The notes beneath the pieces were generated by a model. That model did not search any database. It was not told the DNA's origin and saw nothing but the letters and a program-made list of their open reading frames with translations. A stretch of 64,000 bases of DNA from Nocardia kruczakiae NBRC 101016 (GTDB lineage: Bacteria; Actinomycetota; Actinomycetes; Mycobacteriales; Mycobacteriaceae): contig NZ_BDBL01000026.1 of NCBI RefSeq assembly GCF_001612965.1, forward strand, positions 62,001 through 126,000. The letters are read 5' to 3'. Position numbers and translations under genes: made by a program. Shown in pieces: positions 31,303 through 39,233 of the stretch (position 1 is the stretch's first letter; each line of letters opens with the position of its first letter).

Positions 31303-33006
31303 ATGCGTGTCATGGCACAGCTGGCCATGGTGATGAACCTGGACAAGTGCATCGGCTGTCACACCTGCAGCGTCACCTGCAAACAGGCCTGGACCAACCG
31401 GGGCGGCACCGAGTACGTCTGGTTCAACAATGTGGAAACCCGGCCGGGGCAGGGATATCCGCGGCAGTACCAGGATCAGGAGAAGTGGAAGGGCGGCTGG
31501 ACGCTGGACCGCCGCGGCCGCCTCACCCTGAAGTCCGGGTCGCGGATGAAGCGGCTGCTCAACATCTTCGCCAATCCGGATCTGCCGACGGTGTCGGACT
31601 ACTACGACCCCTGGAGCTACGACTACGACAATCTGCTGTCGGCGCCGGCCATGGACACCACCCCGGTGGCACGGCCCAAATCGCTGATCACAGGCGAGGA
31701 TACGAAGGTCACCTGGGGCGCGAACTGGGACGACGACCTCGGCTCGGGACCGGAACAGGTCGGCCGGGACCCGTTGCTGGCGCGGCTGTCGGACCAGGTC
31801 AAACTCGAATTCGAGCAGACCTTCATGTTCTATCTGCCGCGCATCTGCGAACACTGCCTGAATCCGTCCTGCGGCGCCTCCTGCCCCTCGGGTGCGATCT
31901 ACAAGCGTGCCGAGGACGGCATCGTGCTGGTCGACCAGGACAAATGCCGCGGCTGGCGGCAGTGCATCACCGGCTGCCCGTACAAGAAGATCTACTTCAA
32001 TCACAAGACCGGCAAGGCCGAGAAATGCACGTTCTGCTATCCGCGCGTGGAGGTCGGTATCCCGACCGTCTGCTCGGAGACGTGCGTGGGGCGTCTGCGC
32101 TACATCGGCGTCATGCTCTACGACGCCGACGCGGTCCTCGAGGCGGCCTCGGTGACCGATCCGGAGCAGTTGTATCCGTCGCAGCTGGGCGTATTCCTCA
32201 ATCCCCACGATCCGCGGGTGATCGCCGAGGCCGAACGCGCCGGTATCTCGCCGGAATGGATTGCCGCGGCGCAGGATTCGCCGGTCTACAAGCTGATTGT
32301 CGACTACAAGATCGCGTTGCCGCTGCATCCGGAGTACCGGACCATGCCGATGGTCTGGTACGTGCCGCCGCTGTCGCCGGTGGTGGACGTGCTGGCCGAG
32401 ACCGGGCACGACGGTGAGGATGCGCGAAATCTGTTCGGCGCCATCGACTCGCTGCGCATTCCGGTGGAATATCTGGCCGAGCTGTTCACCGCCGGGGATA
32501 TCGGGCCCGTGCGCGCGGCATTGCAGCGGCTGGCCGGGATGCGGTCGTTCATGCGCTCGATCAACCTCGGCCAGGAACCAGATCTGGCGATTCCCGGCGC
32601 GGTGGGCCTGGAACCGGAGGAGATCGAGGCGATGTACCGGCTGCTGGCCATCGCCAAATACGAACACCGGTACGTGATTCCGTCGGGCGCGACATCCCGG
32701 GCGCACGAACTGGATTCGCTGGCGACGGGGTGCAGTCTGGACGGCGACGGCGGGCCGGGGATGACGGCCTTCGACGTGACATCGGAGAAGTTCGCACTCG
32801 TCGATGCCAATTCCGCGGCGCCGGAACAGAAATCGTCGCGAATCAACCTGCTGAACTGGGACGGCGGGTCGACCGAGGGGCTGGTGCCGGAACGCGACGG
32901 CAACGGTGCCGCCGACGGGCATTCGGCGACCAACGGGCACGAGAGTGGTCCCGCACACGACGTAGCCGACGACACGCTGCCCGAACCGACCGGAGCGAGC
33001 CGATGA
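31303..33006 (+). CDS. narH: NarH, iron-sulfur subunit of nitrate reductase
   Basis: 567 residues carrying four Fe-S clusters that pass electrons from NarI to NarG. The Cys groups are CIGCHTCSVTC, CEHCLNPSCGASCP, CRGWRQCITGCP and CTFCYPR...CSETC. Trp in the third group (CRGW) replaces a Cys and gives the [3Fe-4S] cluster FS4 expected in NarH. The C-terminal tail after about residue 520 is low-complexity (GNGAADGHSATNGHESG) and is longer than the E. coli protein. The ATG is preceded by GGAG. Confidence 0.95.
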   Translation: MRVMAQLAMVMNLDKCIGCHTCSVTCKQAWTNRGGTEYVWFNNVETRPGQGYPRQYQDQEKWKGGWTLDRRGRLTLKSGSRMKRLLNIFANPDLPTVSDYYDPWSYDYDNLLSAPAMDTTPVARPKSLITGEDTKVTWGANWDDDLGSGPEQVGRDPLLARLSDQVKLEFEQTFMFYLPRICEHCLNPSCGASCPSGAIYKRAEDGIVLVDQDKCRGWRQCITGCPYKKIYFNHKTGKAEKCTFCYPRVEVGIPTVCSETCVGRLRYIGVMLYDADAVLEAASVTDPEQLYPSQLGVFLNPHDPRVIAEAERAGISPEWIAAAQDSPVYKLIVDYKIALPLHPEYRTMPMVWYVPPLSPVVDVLAETGHDGEDARNLFGAIDSLRIPVEYLAELFTAGDIGPVRAALQRLAGMRSFMRSINLGQEPDLAIPGAVGLEPEEIEAMYRLLAIAKYEHRYVIPSGATSRAHELDSLATGCSLDGDGGPGMTAFDVTSEKFALVDANSAAPEQKSSRINLLNWDGGSTEGLVPERDGNGAADGHSATNGHESGPAHDVADDTLPEPTGASR

Positions 33007-33049
33007 GGATATGCCACCGCCCCGGCTCCGCACGACGAGAGGTGCGGCC

Positions 33050-33799
33050 ATGGGACTGCTGACGTTGCGCAAGCGCCCCGCGCCGGTCGTCCAGATGTCC
33101 GAACGGGATCGCCGGCTGATCTGGCGGATCTCGGCGCTCCTGCTCGATTACCCCGGTCCGGACACGCTGGCCATGCTCGCCGACCTGTCCGAGGCGGTGG
33201 CCTCGCTCCCGGAGCCGGTGCGCGCCGATCTCGACCGGCTGCTCGCCCACCTGACCGGTACCGCACCGCTGACCCTGGCGCGCGACTACGTCGACACCTT
33301 CGACCTGCGCCGGCGCGCCAGCCTGCATCTGACCTATTACGCCTACGGCGACACCCGCAAGCGCGGTATGGCGCTGCTGCGGTTCAAGCACGCCTATCGG
33401 CACGCCGGGGCGGAGTTGTCGGATCGCGAACTGCCCGACCATCTTCCGGTGCTGCTGGAGTTCGCCGCCACCGTCGACCCGATCGGCGGTGAACGACTGC
33501 TCGGCGAACACGTGCCGGTGCTGGAGATGTTGCGGCTGTCGCTCACCGACAGCGAATCGCCGTACGCCGGCGCCCTGGCCGCCGTCCTCGCCACCCTGCC
33601 CCCGCCCACCACGGCAGATCGCCGCCGGATCGCGGAACTGGCCGCGCAGGGACCGCCGGACGAGGACGTCGGGCTGGAACCGTATTCGATGAACGGCGAG
33701 TCGATGCATCCCGCCATGAACCCCGACCTGTATTCGCCGCCCGCCGCCGGAACCTCCGCCACCGCAGGGCTTTTCGCCGGATCCGGAGATCGACGATGA
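33050..33799 (+). CDS. narJ: NarJ, nitrate reductase assembly chaperone
   Basis: 249-residue all-helical chaperone of the NarJ/TorD family. It binds apo-NarGH and is needed for molybdenum cofactor and FS0 insertion before membrane docking. Family marks are SALLLDYPGP near the N-terminus, YVDTFDLRRRASLHLTYY, GDTRKRGMALL and ELPDHLPVLLEF. The start is placed at ATG 33050 because GAGAGG stands 6 nt before it. An in-frame ATG at 33011 is possible. The stop overlaps the narI start (ATGA). Confidence 0.93.
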   Translation: MGLLTLRKRPAPVVQMSERDRRLIWRISALLLDYPGPDTLAMLADLSEAVASLPEPVRADLDRLLAHLTGTAPLTLARDYVDTFDLRRRASLHLTYYAYGDTRKRGMALLRFKHAYRHAGAELSDRELPDHLPVLLEFAATVDPIGGERLLGEHVPVLEMLRLSLTDSESPYAGALAAVLATLPPPTTADRRRIAELAAQGPPDEDVGLEPYSMNGESMHPAMNPDLYSPPAAGTSATAGLFAGSGDRR

Positions 33800-34533
33800 C
33801 ATCCACCGTCTGGGCCACCCTGCCCTACATCGCCTTCACCTCGTTCGTGCTGGGCCACCTCTGGCGCTACCGCAACGACCAATTCGGCTGGACCACACGG
33901 TCTTCGCAGATCTACGAATCCCGGCTACTACGCATGGGCAGCCCGCTGTTCCACTTCGGCATGCTCGGTGTGATCGGCGGACATGTGCTGGGCGTGTTGA
34001 TTCCGGAGTCCTGGACCGATGCCGTCGGCATCTCCGAACACTTGTATCACGTGATCGCTGTCTCCGCGGGTACGGTGGCGGGCGTCGCGGTGATCGCCGG
34101 TATCGGGATACTCGCCTATCGACGCGTGCGTGTCCCGGCCGTGCGCAAGGCGACCACCACCAACGACATGTTCATGTACGTGTTGCTCGCCGCCGCGCTG
34201 ATCACCGGGCTGCTCAATACCGTCGGCAGCAATCTGCTGTGGGGCACGTACAACTATCGCGAGACCGTATCGCCGTGGTTCCGAAGCCTTTTCACCGCTC
34301 ATCCGCAGCCGGACCTGATGGTCGGCACGCCCTGGACCTTTCAGGCGCACGGGCTCATCGTGCTGACGCTCATCGCCGTCTGGCCCTACACGCGGCTGGT
34401 CCACATGTTCAGCGCCCCCGTCGGCTATCTGGTGCGTCCGTACGTGGTGTACCGCAGCAAACCTGTCGATGTGGCGAACAAGAAGAAGTACGCGCGGGCC
34501 TGGCAGAGCCCGGTCCTGCCGCCGTCGCGCTGA
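33796..34533 (+). CDS. narI: NarI, cytochrome b subunit of nitrate reductase
   Basis: 245-residue membrane protein with five hydrophobic helices that anchors NarGH and oxidises quinol. The histidines in FGMLGVIGGHVLG, SEHLYHVIAV, QAHGLIV and RLVHMFS match the two b-heme axial ligands. WRYRNDQFGWTTRSSQ after the first helix is the conserved cytoplasmic loop. The basic tail contacts NarGH. It ends the narGHJI operon, and a new promoter of a different type begins 20 nt after the stop. Confidence 0.94.
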   Translation: MTSTVWATLPYIAFTSFVLGHLWRYRNDQFGWTTRSSQIYESRLLRMGSPLFHFGMLGVIGGHVLGVLIPESWTDAVGISEHLYHVIAVSAGTVAGVAVIAGIGILAYRRVRVPAVRKATTTNDMFMYVLLAAALITGLLNTVGSNLLWGTYNYRETVSPWFRSLFTAHPQPDLMVGTPWTFQAHGLIVLTLIAVWPYTRLVHMFSAPVGYLVRPYVVYRSKPVDVANKKKYARAWQSPVLPPSR

Positions 34534-34552
34534 TTCGCCCGACCCGCAGCCC

Positions 34553-34583
34553 TTGACCTGGAGCGCACTCCACGGACTAGCTT
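34553..34583 (+). promoter_or_regulatory. MerR-type promoter (19-bp spacer) of the LLM gene
   Basis: -35 TTGACC (34553-34558) and -10 TAGCTT (34578-34583) are separated by 19 bp that contain the dyad TGGAG-CGCA-CTCCA (34559-34572). An overlong spacer with a central dyad is the hallmark of promoters that a MerR-family activator untwists. Transcription would start at or next to the ATG at 34591, giving a leaderless mRNA. No MerR gene is present in the window. Confidence 0.75.
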
Positions 34584-34590
34584 CGCCGGT

Positions 34591-35547
34591 ATGAACGATT
34601 CCGTCCGGCCCGCACCGAGTTTCGGCATCAAGACGACACCCGCGCACGTCGGCTACGCGGACATCCTGCGGGTGTGGCTGGAGGCCGACGACATACCCGA
34701 GATCGAGCATGCCTGGTTGTACGACCATCTGCTGCCGCGGGCGGCGGTCGGGCTGCCCGGACACGACGGCGATTCGACGGGGAGCCGGTCGGCGGGCCCG
34801 GTCCTCGAGGGCTGGACGCTGCTGGCGGCGCTGGCGGCGCGGACGCGACGACTCCGGCTCGGATTACTGGTGTCCAACAACCGGATTCGGCATCCGGCAC
34901 TGCTGGCGAAGATGGCCGCCACCGTCGATGTGATCTCGGGCGGGCGACTGGATTTCGGGATCGGCGTCGGGGGGTTCCCGCGCAACGATCCCCGCTTCGC
35001 GACGATGGTCGCGCCCGAGTACGCGGCGTACGGCATTCCGGTCGGCACGTGGCGCGACGCGGTGAGCAGTTTGGGTGAGGCGTGTGTCCTGATCCGGCGG
35101 ATGTGGAGCGAGGAAGTGTTCGACTTCCCGGGCGAACACTTCCCTCTCACCGGCGCCCAATGCGATCCGAAACCGGTCCAGCGGCCCCATCCGCCGATTC
35201 TGCTCGCCGGTGCGGGCGCGTCGACGCTGCCGATCGTGGCCGCCCACGCCGATCTCTGGAATGTGATCGGCCCCCCGCTGACCGGCGTCGACACCCTCCG
35301 CGAACACAGCCGGGCACTGGACGACCAGTGCGCGGCGATCGGCCGCGATCCCGCACACATCACCCGTTCGGCGCAACTGCCCATCTCCTACGACGCCCCC
35401 GCCCGCATACGCGAAACGCTGCTCGAACTGATCGACGCCGGTTTCACCCACCTGGTCCTCAACCCTCCCGCCCCGTACCCGGACGGAGTCGCCCACTGGA
35501 TCGCCGACGAAATCATCCGCCCGACCCTGGACGCGGCCCCGCACTGA
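34591..35547 (+). CDS. LLM-class (luciferase-like, probably F420-dependent) oxidoreductase
   Basis: 318-residue TIM-barrel oxidoreductase of the bacterial luciferase superfamily. Family features are WLYDHLLP after the second strand, LAALAARTRRLRLGLLVSNNRIRHPALLAKMAATVDVISGGR and GIGVGG(F)PRNDPR. These proteins use F420H2 or FMNH2, and in Nocardia-like organisms F420 is the common cofactor. The substrate is unknown. Control by the MerR-type promoter upstream suggests induction by a metal, thiol or xenobiotic. The next gene starts 38 nt downstream. Confidence 0.87.
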   Translation: MNDSVRPAPSFGIKTTPAHVGYADILRVWLEADDIPEIEHAWLYDHLLPRAAVGLPGHDGDSTGSRSAGPVLEGWTLLAALAARTRRLRLGLLVSNNRIRHPALLAKMAATVDVISGGRLDFGIGVGGFPRNDPRFATMVAPEYAAYGIPVGTWRDAVSSLGEACVLIRRMWSEEVFDFPGEHFPLTGAQCDPKPVQRPHPPILLAGAGASTLPIVAAHADLWNVIGPPLTGVDTLREHSRALDDQCAAIGRDPAHITRSAQLPISYDAPARIRETLLELIDAGFTHLVLNPPAPYPDGVAHWIADEIIRPTLDAAPH

Positions 35548-35585
35548 GCGCCGTCTTTTCGAGGGCGACTCCCTATCATGGACGC

Positions 35586-36242
35586 ATGCCGAGCCCGCTC
35601 AGCGAACCCGATGACCTCCCGGAATACATGACCTGGGAGGAATTGGCCGCGCTGCCGGAGGAGATCGCGGGCCAGATCGAACTGTGGGAGGGCAGGGTCG
35701 TCTGGGTCCGTCGCGGGCCCGCCGAGCATCAGGACTGCACGAACCTGTTCTGGAACGCCTTGCGGCGATGCGTCCGCGAGGAACACGACAGGCAGCCCGA
35801 CCGTTGCTGGCGCGTCTCGACCGAAACCAACGTCTTCCTCGGTCGCAACGGCAAATCGGACTTCCTCACGCCGGACTTTCTCGTCTACCGATGTCTGCCC
35901 GTTGAATATCAAGATGTTCGTGCGGACGACGTTCTACTGGTCGGCGAGGTGTTGTCACCGTCGAACACCGTCAGTGACATGGAGGCGAAGAAAGCACGCT
36001 ACGCGGAGGCCGGCATCGACTGGTATTGGGAGGTCAAGCTGGCCAGGAATCCTCGCGGCATCGCCACCGTCCGCGCCTATGCGCTGCAAACACGCACCGG
36101 AAACCTTCCGCCCGGCGTACACGCCCTTCACGCGATGAACTACATCCTGGCCGACGAATGGACGCCCCGAGCGGACCCGAACGGCATCAGCATCGAGTTT
36201 CCGTTTCCGATCACCATTCCGTGGACAGAGCTGGAACTCTAG
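35586..36242 (+). CDS. Uma2 family (DUF820) putative endonuclease
   Basis: 218-residue protein of the Uma2/DUF820 group with a PD-(D/E)xK nuclease-like fold. The pattern is YMTWEELAALPE at the N-terminus, then GQIELWEGRVVW, a central TPDFLVYR strand (Asp ligand) and VGEVLSPSNTVSDMEAKKARYAEAGIDWYWEV, which supplies the Glu and Lys. Uma2 proteins occur in many copies in actinobacteria and cyanobacteria, often near mobile DNA, and their role is unproven. There is no sign of a transposase here. It may be read through from the LLM gene. Confidence 0.87.
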   Translation: MPSPLSEPDDLPEYMTWEELAALPEEIAGQIELWEGRVVWVRRGPAEHQDCTNLFWNALRRCVREEHDRQPDRCWRVSTETNVFLGRNGKSDFLTPDFLVYRCLPVEYQDVRADDVLLVGEVLSPSNTVSDMEAKKARYAEAGIDWYWEVKLARNPRGIATVRAYALQTRTGNLPPGVHALHAMNYILADEWTPRADPNGISIEFPFPITIPWTELEL

Positions 36243-36299
36243 GTCGGTCCACGGTCGGATCTCACCCGCACGCGGGAATGCCGATGGCGCGGACCGTGT

Positions 36300-36719
36300 T
36301 CACGCTCCCCGGACCGCTGCCGCTTCGATGGCTCGTTTCATCTCCGCGGCGCCGTATTCGATACGGATCCGGACTTCGGGGGCGCGTTCGTCCGGGAGCA
36401 GATCGGTGGTCCAGATCAGCCGTCCGGTGTGCGAATCCGTCTCGCGCACTTCGAAAGACGCGTTGTGATGGGTGAGGGCCGGACGCGCGCCCTCGATCAC
36501 GCTGTAGGCCAGGCGGCGCAGGTCGTCGTCGACGCTGACGATGCGTTCGCGGATCACATGGCCGTCGGGGAAGGTCAGGATGCGGTGCTCGCCGTCGAGC
36601 GCGGTATCGGCGACCCGGCCGGGTAGCAGGCGCTCGTGCACGGCGCCGATATCGCGCAGTACGTCCCAGATGTGTTGCGGCGGTGCGTCGATCGCGATCT
36701 CGTGGCGGATGGTGGCCAT
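36300..36719 (-). CDS. SRPBCC family protein
   Basis: 139-residue START-like ligand-binding protein beginning MATIRHEIAIDAPPQHIWDVLRD. It continues with FPDGHVIRERIVSVDDDLRRLAYSVIEG and TTDLLPDE, the order of polyketide-cyclase/dehydrase-like proteins, and ends in the long helix AAEMKRAIEAA. No catalytic residues can be assigned. It is divergent from the DUF1772 gene (115 bp between starts), and that interval holds two inverted repeats. Confidence 0.82.
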   Translation of the reverse strand: MATIRHEIAIDAPPQHIWDVLRDIGAVHERLLPGRVADTALDGEHRILTFPDGHVIRERIVSVDDDLRRLAYSVIEGARPALTHHNASFEVRETDSHTGRLIWTTDLLPDERAPEVRIRIEYGAAEMKRAIEAAAVRGA

Positions 36720-36768
36720 GGGATCGACGCTACCCTGGTCCGGGTTCGCCGGTGCCGGACCGCGTGGA

Positions 36769-36816
36769 CGCTCGCGTATGGGAGCGAGCGTCCGGACCAT
36801 GGGAACGCTCAGCGTT
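36769..36816. promoter_or_regulatory. paired inverted repeats between SRPBCC and DUF1772 genes
   Basis: Two inverted repeats lie in the divergent spacer: CGCTCG-N10-CGAGCG (36769-36790) and AACGCT-C-AGCGTT (36804-36816, inside a GGG...TCCC frame). ATGGGA(G/A)CG is repeated directly 21 bp apart. A -10-like TACTGA at 36825-36830 would give a near-leaderless DUF1772 transcript. Confidence 0.4.
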
Positions 36817-36834
36817 TCCCGGTGTACTGAATGC

Positions 36835-37344
36835 ATGACAGCGACCACCGCCACCTCGACCACCTCCGGCTTCGCGACCGGCTCTCTGATCGGCGCGACC
36901 GTCACCACCGGCCTGCTGGCCGGCGTCTTCTACGCCTACGCCAGCTCGGTGATGCTGGCCCTGCGCCAGCTCGACGACCGCACCTTCGTGGACGTGATGA
37001 ACCGGATCAACACCGTCATCGTCAACCCGGTCTTCATGCTGAGCTTCCTCGGTTCGGTCGCCTTCACCGGCTTGGCCGCCGTGCTGTACTGGCGCACCGA
37101 TCAGCGCACCGTGCTGTGGTGGGTGCTGCTCGCCCTGGCCCTCAACGTGATCAGTTTCCTCATCACCTCGGGCGGCAACGTCCCGCTGAACAACCAGCTC
37201 GCCGACACCTCCTCCGGCGATTTCGCCACCCTCCGCCACCAGTTCGAAGGCCCCTGGATCACCCTCAACATCCTGCGGGCCCTCGCCAACACCGGCGCCC
37301 TCGGCGTCCTCGCCTGGGCCCTGCGCACCACGAACAAGGGGTAG
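36835..37344 (+). CDS. DUF1772 (anthrone oxygenase-like) membrane protein
   Basis: 169-residue protein with four membrane segments: LIGATVTTGLLAGVFYAYA, VFMLSFLGSVAFTGLAAVLY, VLWWVLLALALNVISFLI and LNILRALANTGALGVLAWA. The FYAYASSVMLALRQLDDRTFVDVMNRIN and GGNVPLNNQL motifs define DUF1772, to which fungal anthrone oxygenases belong. The function in bacteria is unknown. It may be a small-molecule redox enzyme working with the divergent SRPBCC protein, which is a common pairing, but that is inference. Confidence 0.85.
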   Translation: MTATTATSTTSGFATGSLIGATVTTGLLAGVFYAYASSVMLALRQLDDRTFVDVMNRINTVIVNPVFMLSFLGSVAFTGLAAVLYWRTDQRTVLWWVLLALALNVISFLITSGGNVPLNNQLADTSSGDFATLRHQFEGPWITLNILRALANTGALGVLAWALRTTNKG

Positions 37345-37376
37345 GGGCCCAGCCACCTGCGATAATGCGGGGCGGG

Positions 37377-37433
37377 AAAAAAATTTCGGAAAATTTCGGG
37401 GGCCGTGTCGATCCATAGTGGTTGTCGTTCGAC
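37377..37433 (+). promoter_or_regulatory. ECF42-type promoter of the YCII/sigma operon
   Basis: -35 TGTCGA at 37406-37411 and -10 CGAC at 37430-37433 are separated by 18 bp, matching the ECF42 pattern TGTCGA / CGAC. Just upstream lies an AT-rich tract (37377-37398) with the repeat AAATTTCGG. After the -10, CAGGGGTGA follows. The same combination recurs at 49.7 kb. Confidence 0.7.
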
Positions 37434-37483
37434 CCAGGGGTGAGAGGGTCCGGAGGGGATCCGCGAGACGAAGGAGACACACC

Positions 37484-37900
37484 ATGAAGTACATGCTGAT
37501 CATGCGCGCCACCGACGAGGCCTACGCGAGCATGGGCGAGGTCGATTTCGGCACCATGCTGGAGACGATGGGCAAGTTCAACGACGAGTTGATCCGGGCG
37601 GGCGTGCTGCTCGCGGCGGAGGGGCTCGACCCCGCCGAGAGCGTGGTGGTCGATTACGACGGGGAAACCCCGGTCGTCACCGACGGTCCGTACGGCGAGA
37701 CGAAGGAACTGTTCGGCGGGTTCTACCTGCTCAACGTGGCCTCGAAGGAGGAGGCGGTCGAGTGGGCGAAGCGGATGCCGGTCATCGTCAAGGGGTGCAA
37801 GACCGAGATCCGGCGGGTGCCCACGATCGACGAATTTCCGCAGGACAACGTCTGGATTCAGAAGGAGCGGGCGTGGCGCGAGGCCACCGGGCAGCTCTGA
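37484..37900 (+). CDS. YCII-related (DGPF) domain protein
   Basis: 138-residue protein of the DGPF/YCII family. It starts MKYMLIMRATDEAY and contains the name-giving motif as TDGPYGETKELFGGFYLL, then EAVEWAKRMP. Such proteins are small ferredoxin-like enzymes of unknown reaction and are the standard partners of ECF41/ECF42 sigma factors. AAGGAGA lies 7 nt before the ATG. The sigma gene starts 13 nt after its stop, so the pair is an operon, and the promoter upstream fits that sigma factor. Confidence 0.92.
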   Translation: MKYMLIMRATDEAYASMGEVDFGTMLETMGKFNDELIRAGVLLAAEGLDPAESVVVDYDGETPVVTDGPYGETKELFGGFYLLNVASKEEAVEWAKRMPVIVKGCKTEIRRVPTIDEFPQDNVWIQKERAWREATGQL

Positions 37901-37913
37901 ACGGAACATCCGG

Positions 37914-39203
37914 ATGACGGCCGATCCCACCGGACGCGAGGCGGTCGCCGCGGTGTGGCGGATCGAATCCGCGCGCATCGTCGGCGCGCTGGCCCGCTAC
38001 ACCGGCGATTTCGCCCTCGCCGAAGATCTGGCGCAGGAAGCACTGGCCGAAGCGCTGGTCACCTGGCCGCGGGAGGGGACACCGCACAATCCGGCCGGTT
38101 GGTTGCTCACGGTGGGACGGCGGCGCGCGATCGACACCTTCCGCCGCCGGTCCGCCCTCGACGATCGCTACGCCGCCCTCGCCCGCGGCTTGGGTGAGGG
38201 CGGCGTGCTGACCGGTGGTCCCGGTGCGGATCCGATGCGTTCGGGAGCGGAACCGCTGTGGGATCCCGATCGCATCGACGACGACGTGCTGGCTCTGATC
38301 TTCACGGCATGTCATCCGGTGCTCTCCCGGGAGGCGCGGGTGGCGCTGACGCTGCGTGTGGTCGGCGGTCTCACCAGCGACGAGATCGCCAGAGCATTTC
38401 TCGTCCCGGCCGCGACGGTTCAGGCTCGGATCACGCGGGCGAAGAAAACCCTTGCCGCGGAACATATTCCGTTCGCAGTCCCGGAAGCGGGTGAGCGTGC
38501 TGCCCGGCTGAGCTCGGTGCTCAGCGTGATCTACCTGATCTTCACCGAAGGTTCGTCGGCGAGTTCGGGCACCGAACTGATCCGCTTCGATCTGGCCGGG
38601 GAAGCGCAGCGACTGGCTCGGGTGCTGTCCCGTCTCGTGCCGGACGAACCGGAGGTGTACGGACTGCTGGCGCTGCTCGAGCTGACCGCGGCCCGCTTCC
38701 CGGCGCGGACGGGCCCCGACGGTGAGCCGGTGCTGCTGGAGCATCAGGACCGGCGGCGCTGGGACCGGGCGGCGATCCGGCGCGGCCGCGCCGCCCTCAC
38801 CCGCGCCGGACAGGTCGGCCGTGGGCTGGGCTATTACGGCGTGCAGGCCGCGATCGCCGAATGCCACGCCGTCGCCGGCTCGGTCGCCGACACCGACTGG
38901 GACCGCGTGGTGAGCCTCTACGAAGCGCTGGGCCGCCTCGCCCCGTCGCCGGTGGTCGAGCTGAACCGGGCGGTCGCGGTCGCCATGGCGAAGGGCCCGG
39001 ACGCCGGACTCGAGATCGTGGACGGTCTGCGCGCCGAGGGCGGACTGCCGAATTCCCATCTGCTGCCGACGGTCCGGGGCGAACTGCTGGCCCGCCTGGG
39101 CCGCACGAGCGAGGCCCGCGAGGAGTGGGAGCTGGCGGCGCGCTTGTGCGGCAACGACCGCGAGCGAGCCGTCTTGCACCGCAAGCTCGACCACCTCGGC
39201 TGA
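37914..39203 (+). CDS. ECF42-type RNA polymerase sigma factor
   Basis: 429-residue extracytoplasmic-function sigma factor with a large C-terminal extension. Sigma region 2 includes ARYTGDFALAEDLAQEALAEAL and NPAGWLLTVGRRRAIDTFRRR. Region 4 includes ALTLRVVGGLTSDEIARAFLVPAATVQARITRAKK. From about residue 180 a helical extension (SSVLSVIYLIFTEGSSAS, later ELNRAVAVAMAKGPDAGL) is typical of ECF42, which lacks a classical anti-sigma factor and depends on this domain. It is cotranscribed with its DGPF partner and probably drives its own promoter. Confidence 0.92.
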   Translation: MTADPTGREAVAAVWRIESARIVGALARYTGDFALAEDLAQEALAEALVTWPREGTPHNPAGWLLTVGRRRAIDTFRRRSALDDRYAALARGLGEGGVLTGGPGADPMRSGAEPLWDPDRIDDDVLALIFTACHPVLSREARVALTLRVVGGLTSDEIARAFLVPAATVQARITRAKKTLAAEHIPFAVPEAGERAARLSSVLSVIYLIFTEGSSASSGTELIRFDLAGEAQRLARVLSRLVPDEPEVYGLLALLELTAARFPARTGPDGEPVLLEHQDRRRWDRAAIRRGRAALTRAGQVGRGLGYYGVQAAIAECHAVAGSVADTDWDRVVSLYEALGRLAPSPVVELNRAVAVAMAKGPDAGLEIVDGLRAEGGLPNSHLLPTVRGELLARLGRTSEAREEWELAARLCGNDRERAVLHRKLDHLG

Positions 39204-39233
39204 GCACGGCCCGCGGTCCGTGGGCCGACCGGG

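Noticed and set aside
35586..36242. Uma2 gene as evidence for a mobile element
   Set aside because: Uma2 genes are scattered widely in actinobacteria. No inverted ends, target duplication or transposase were found around it.
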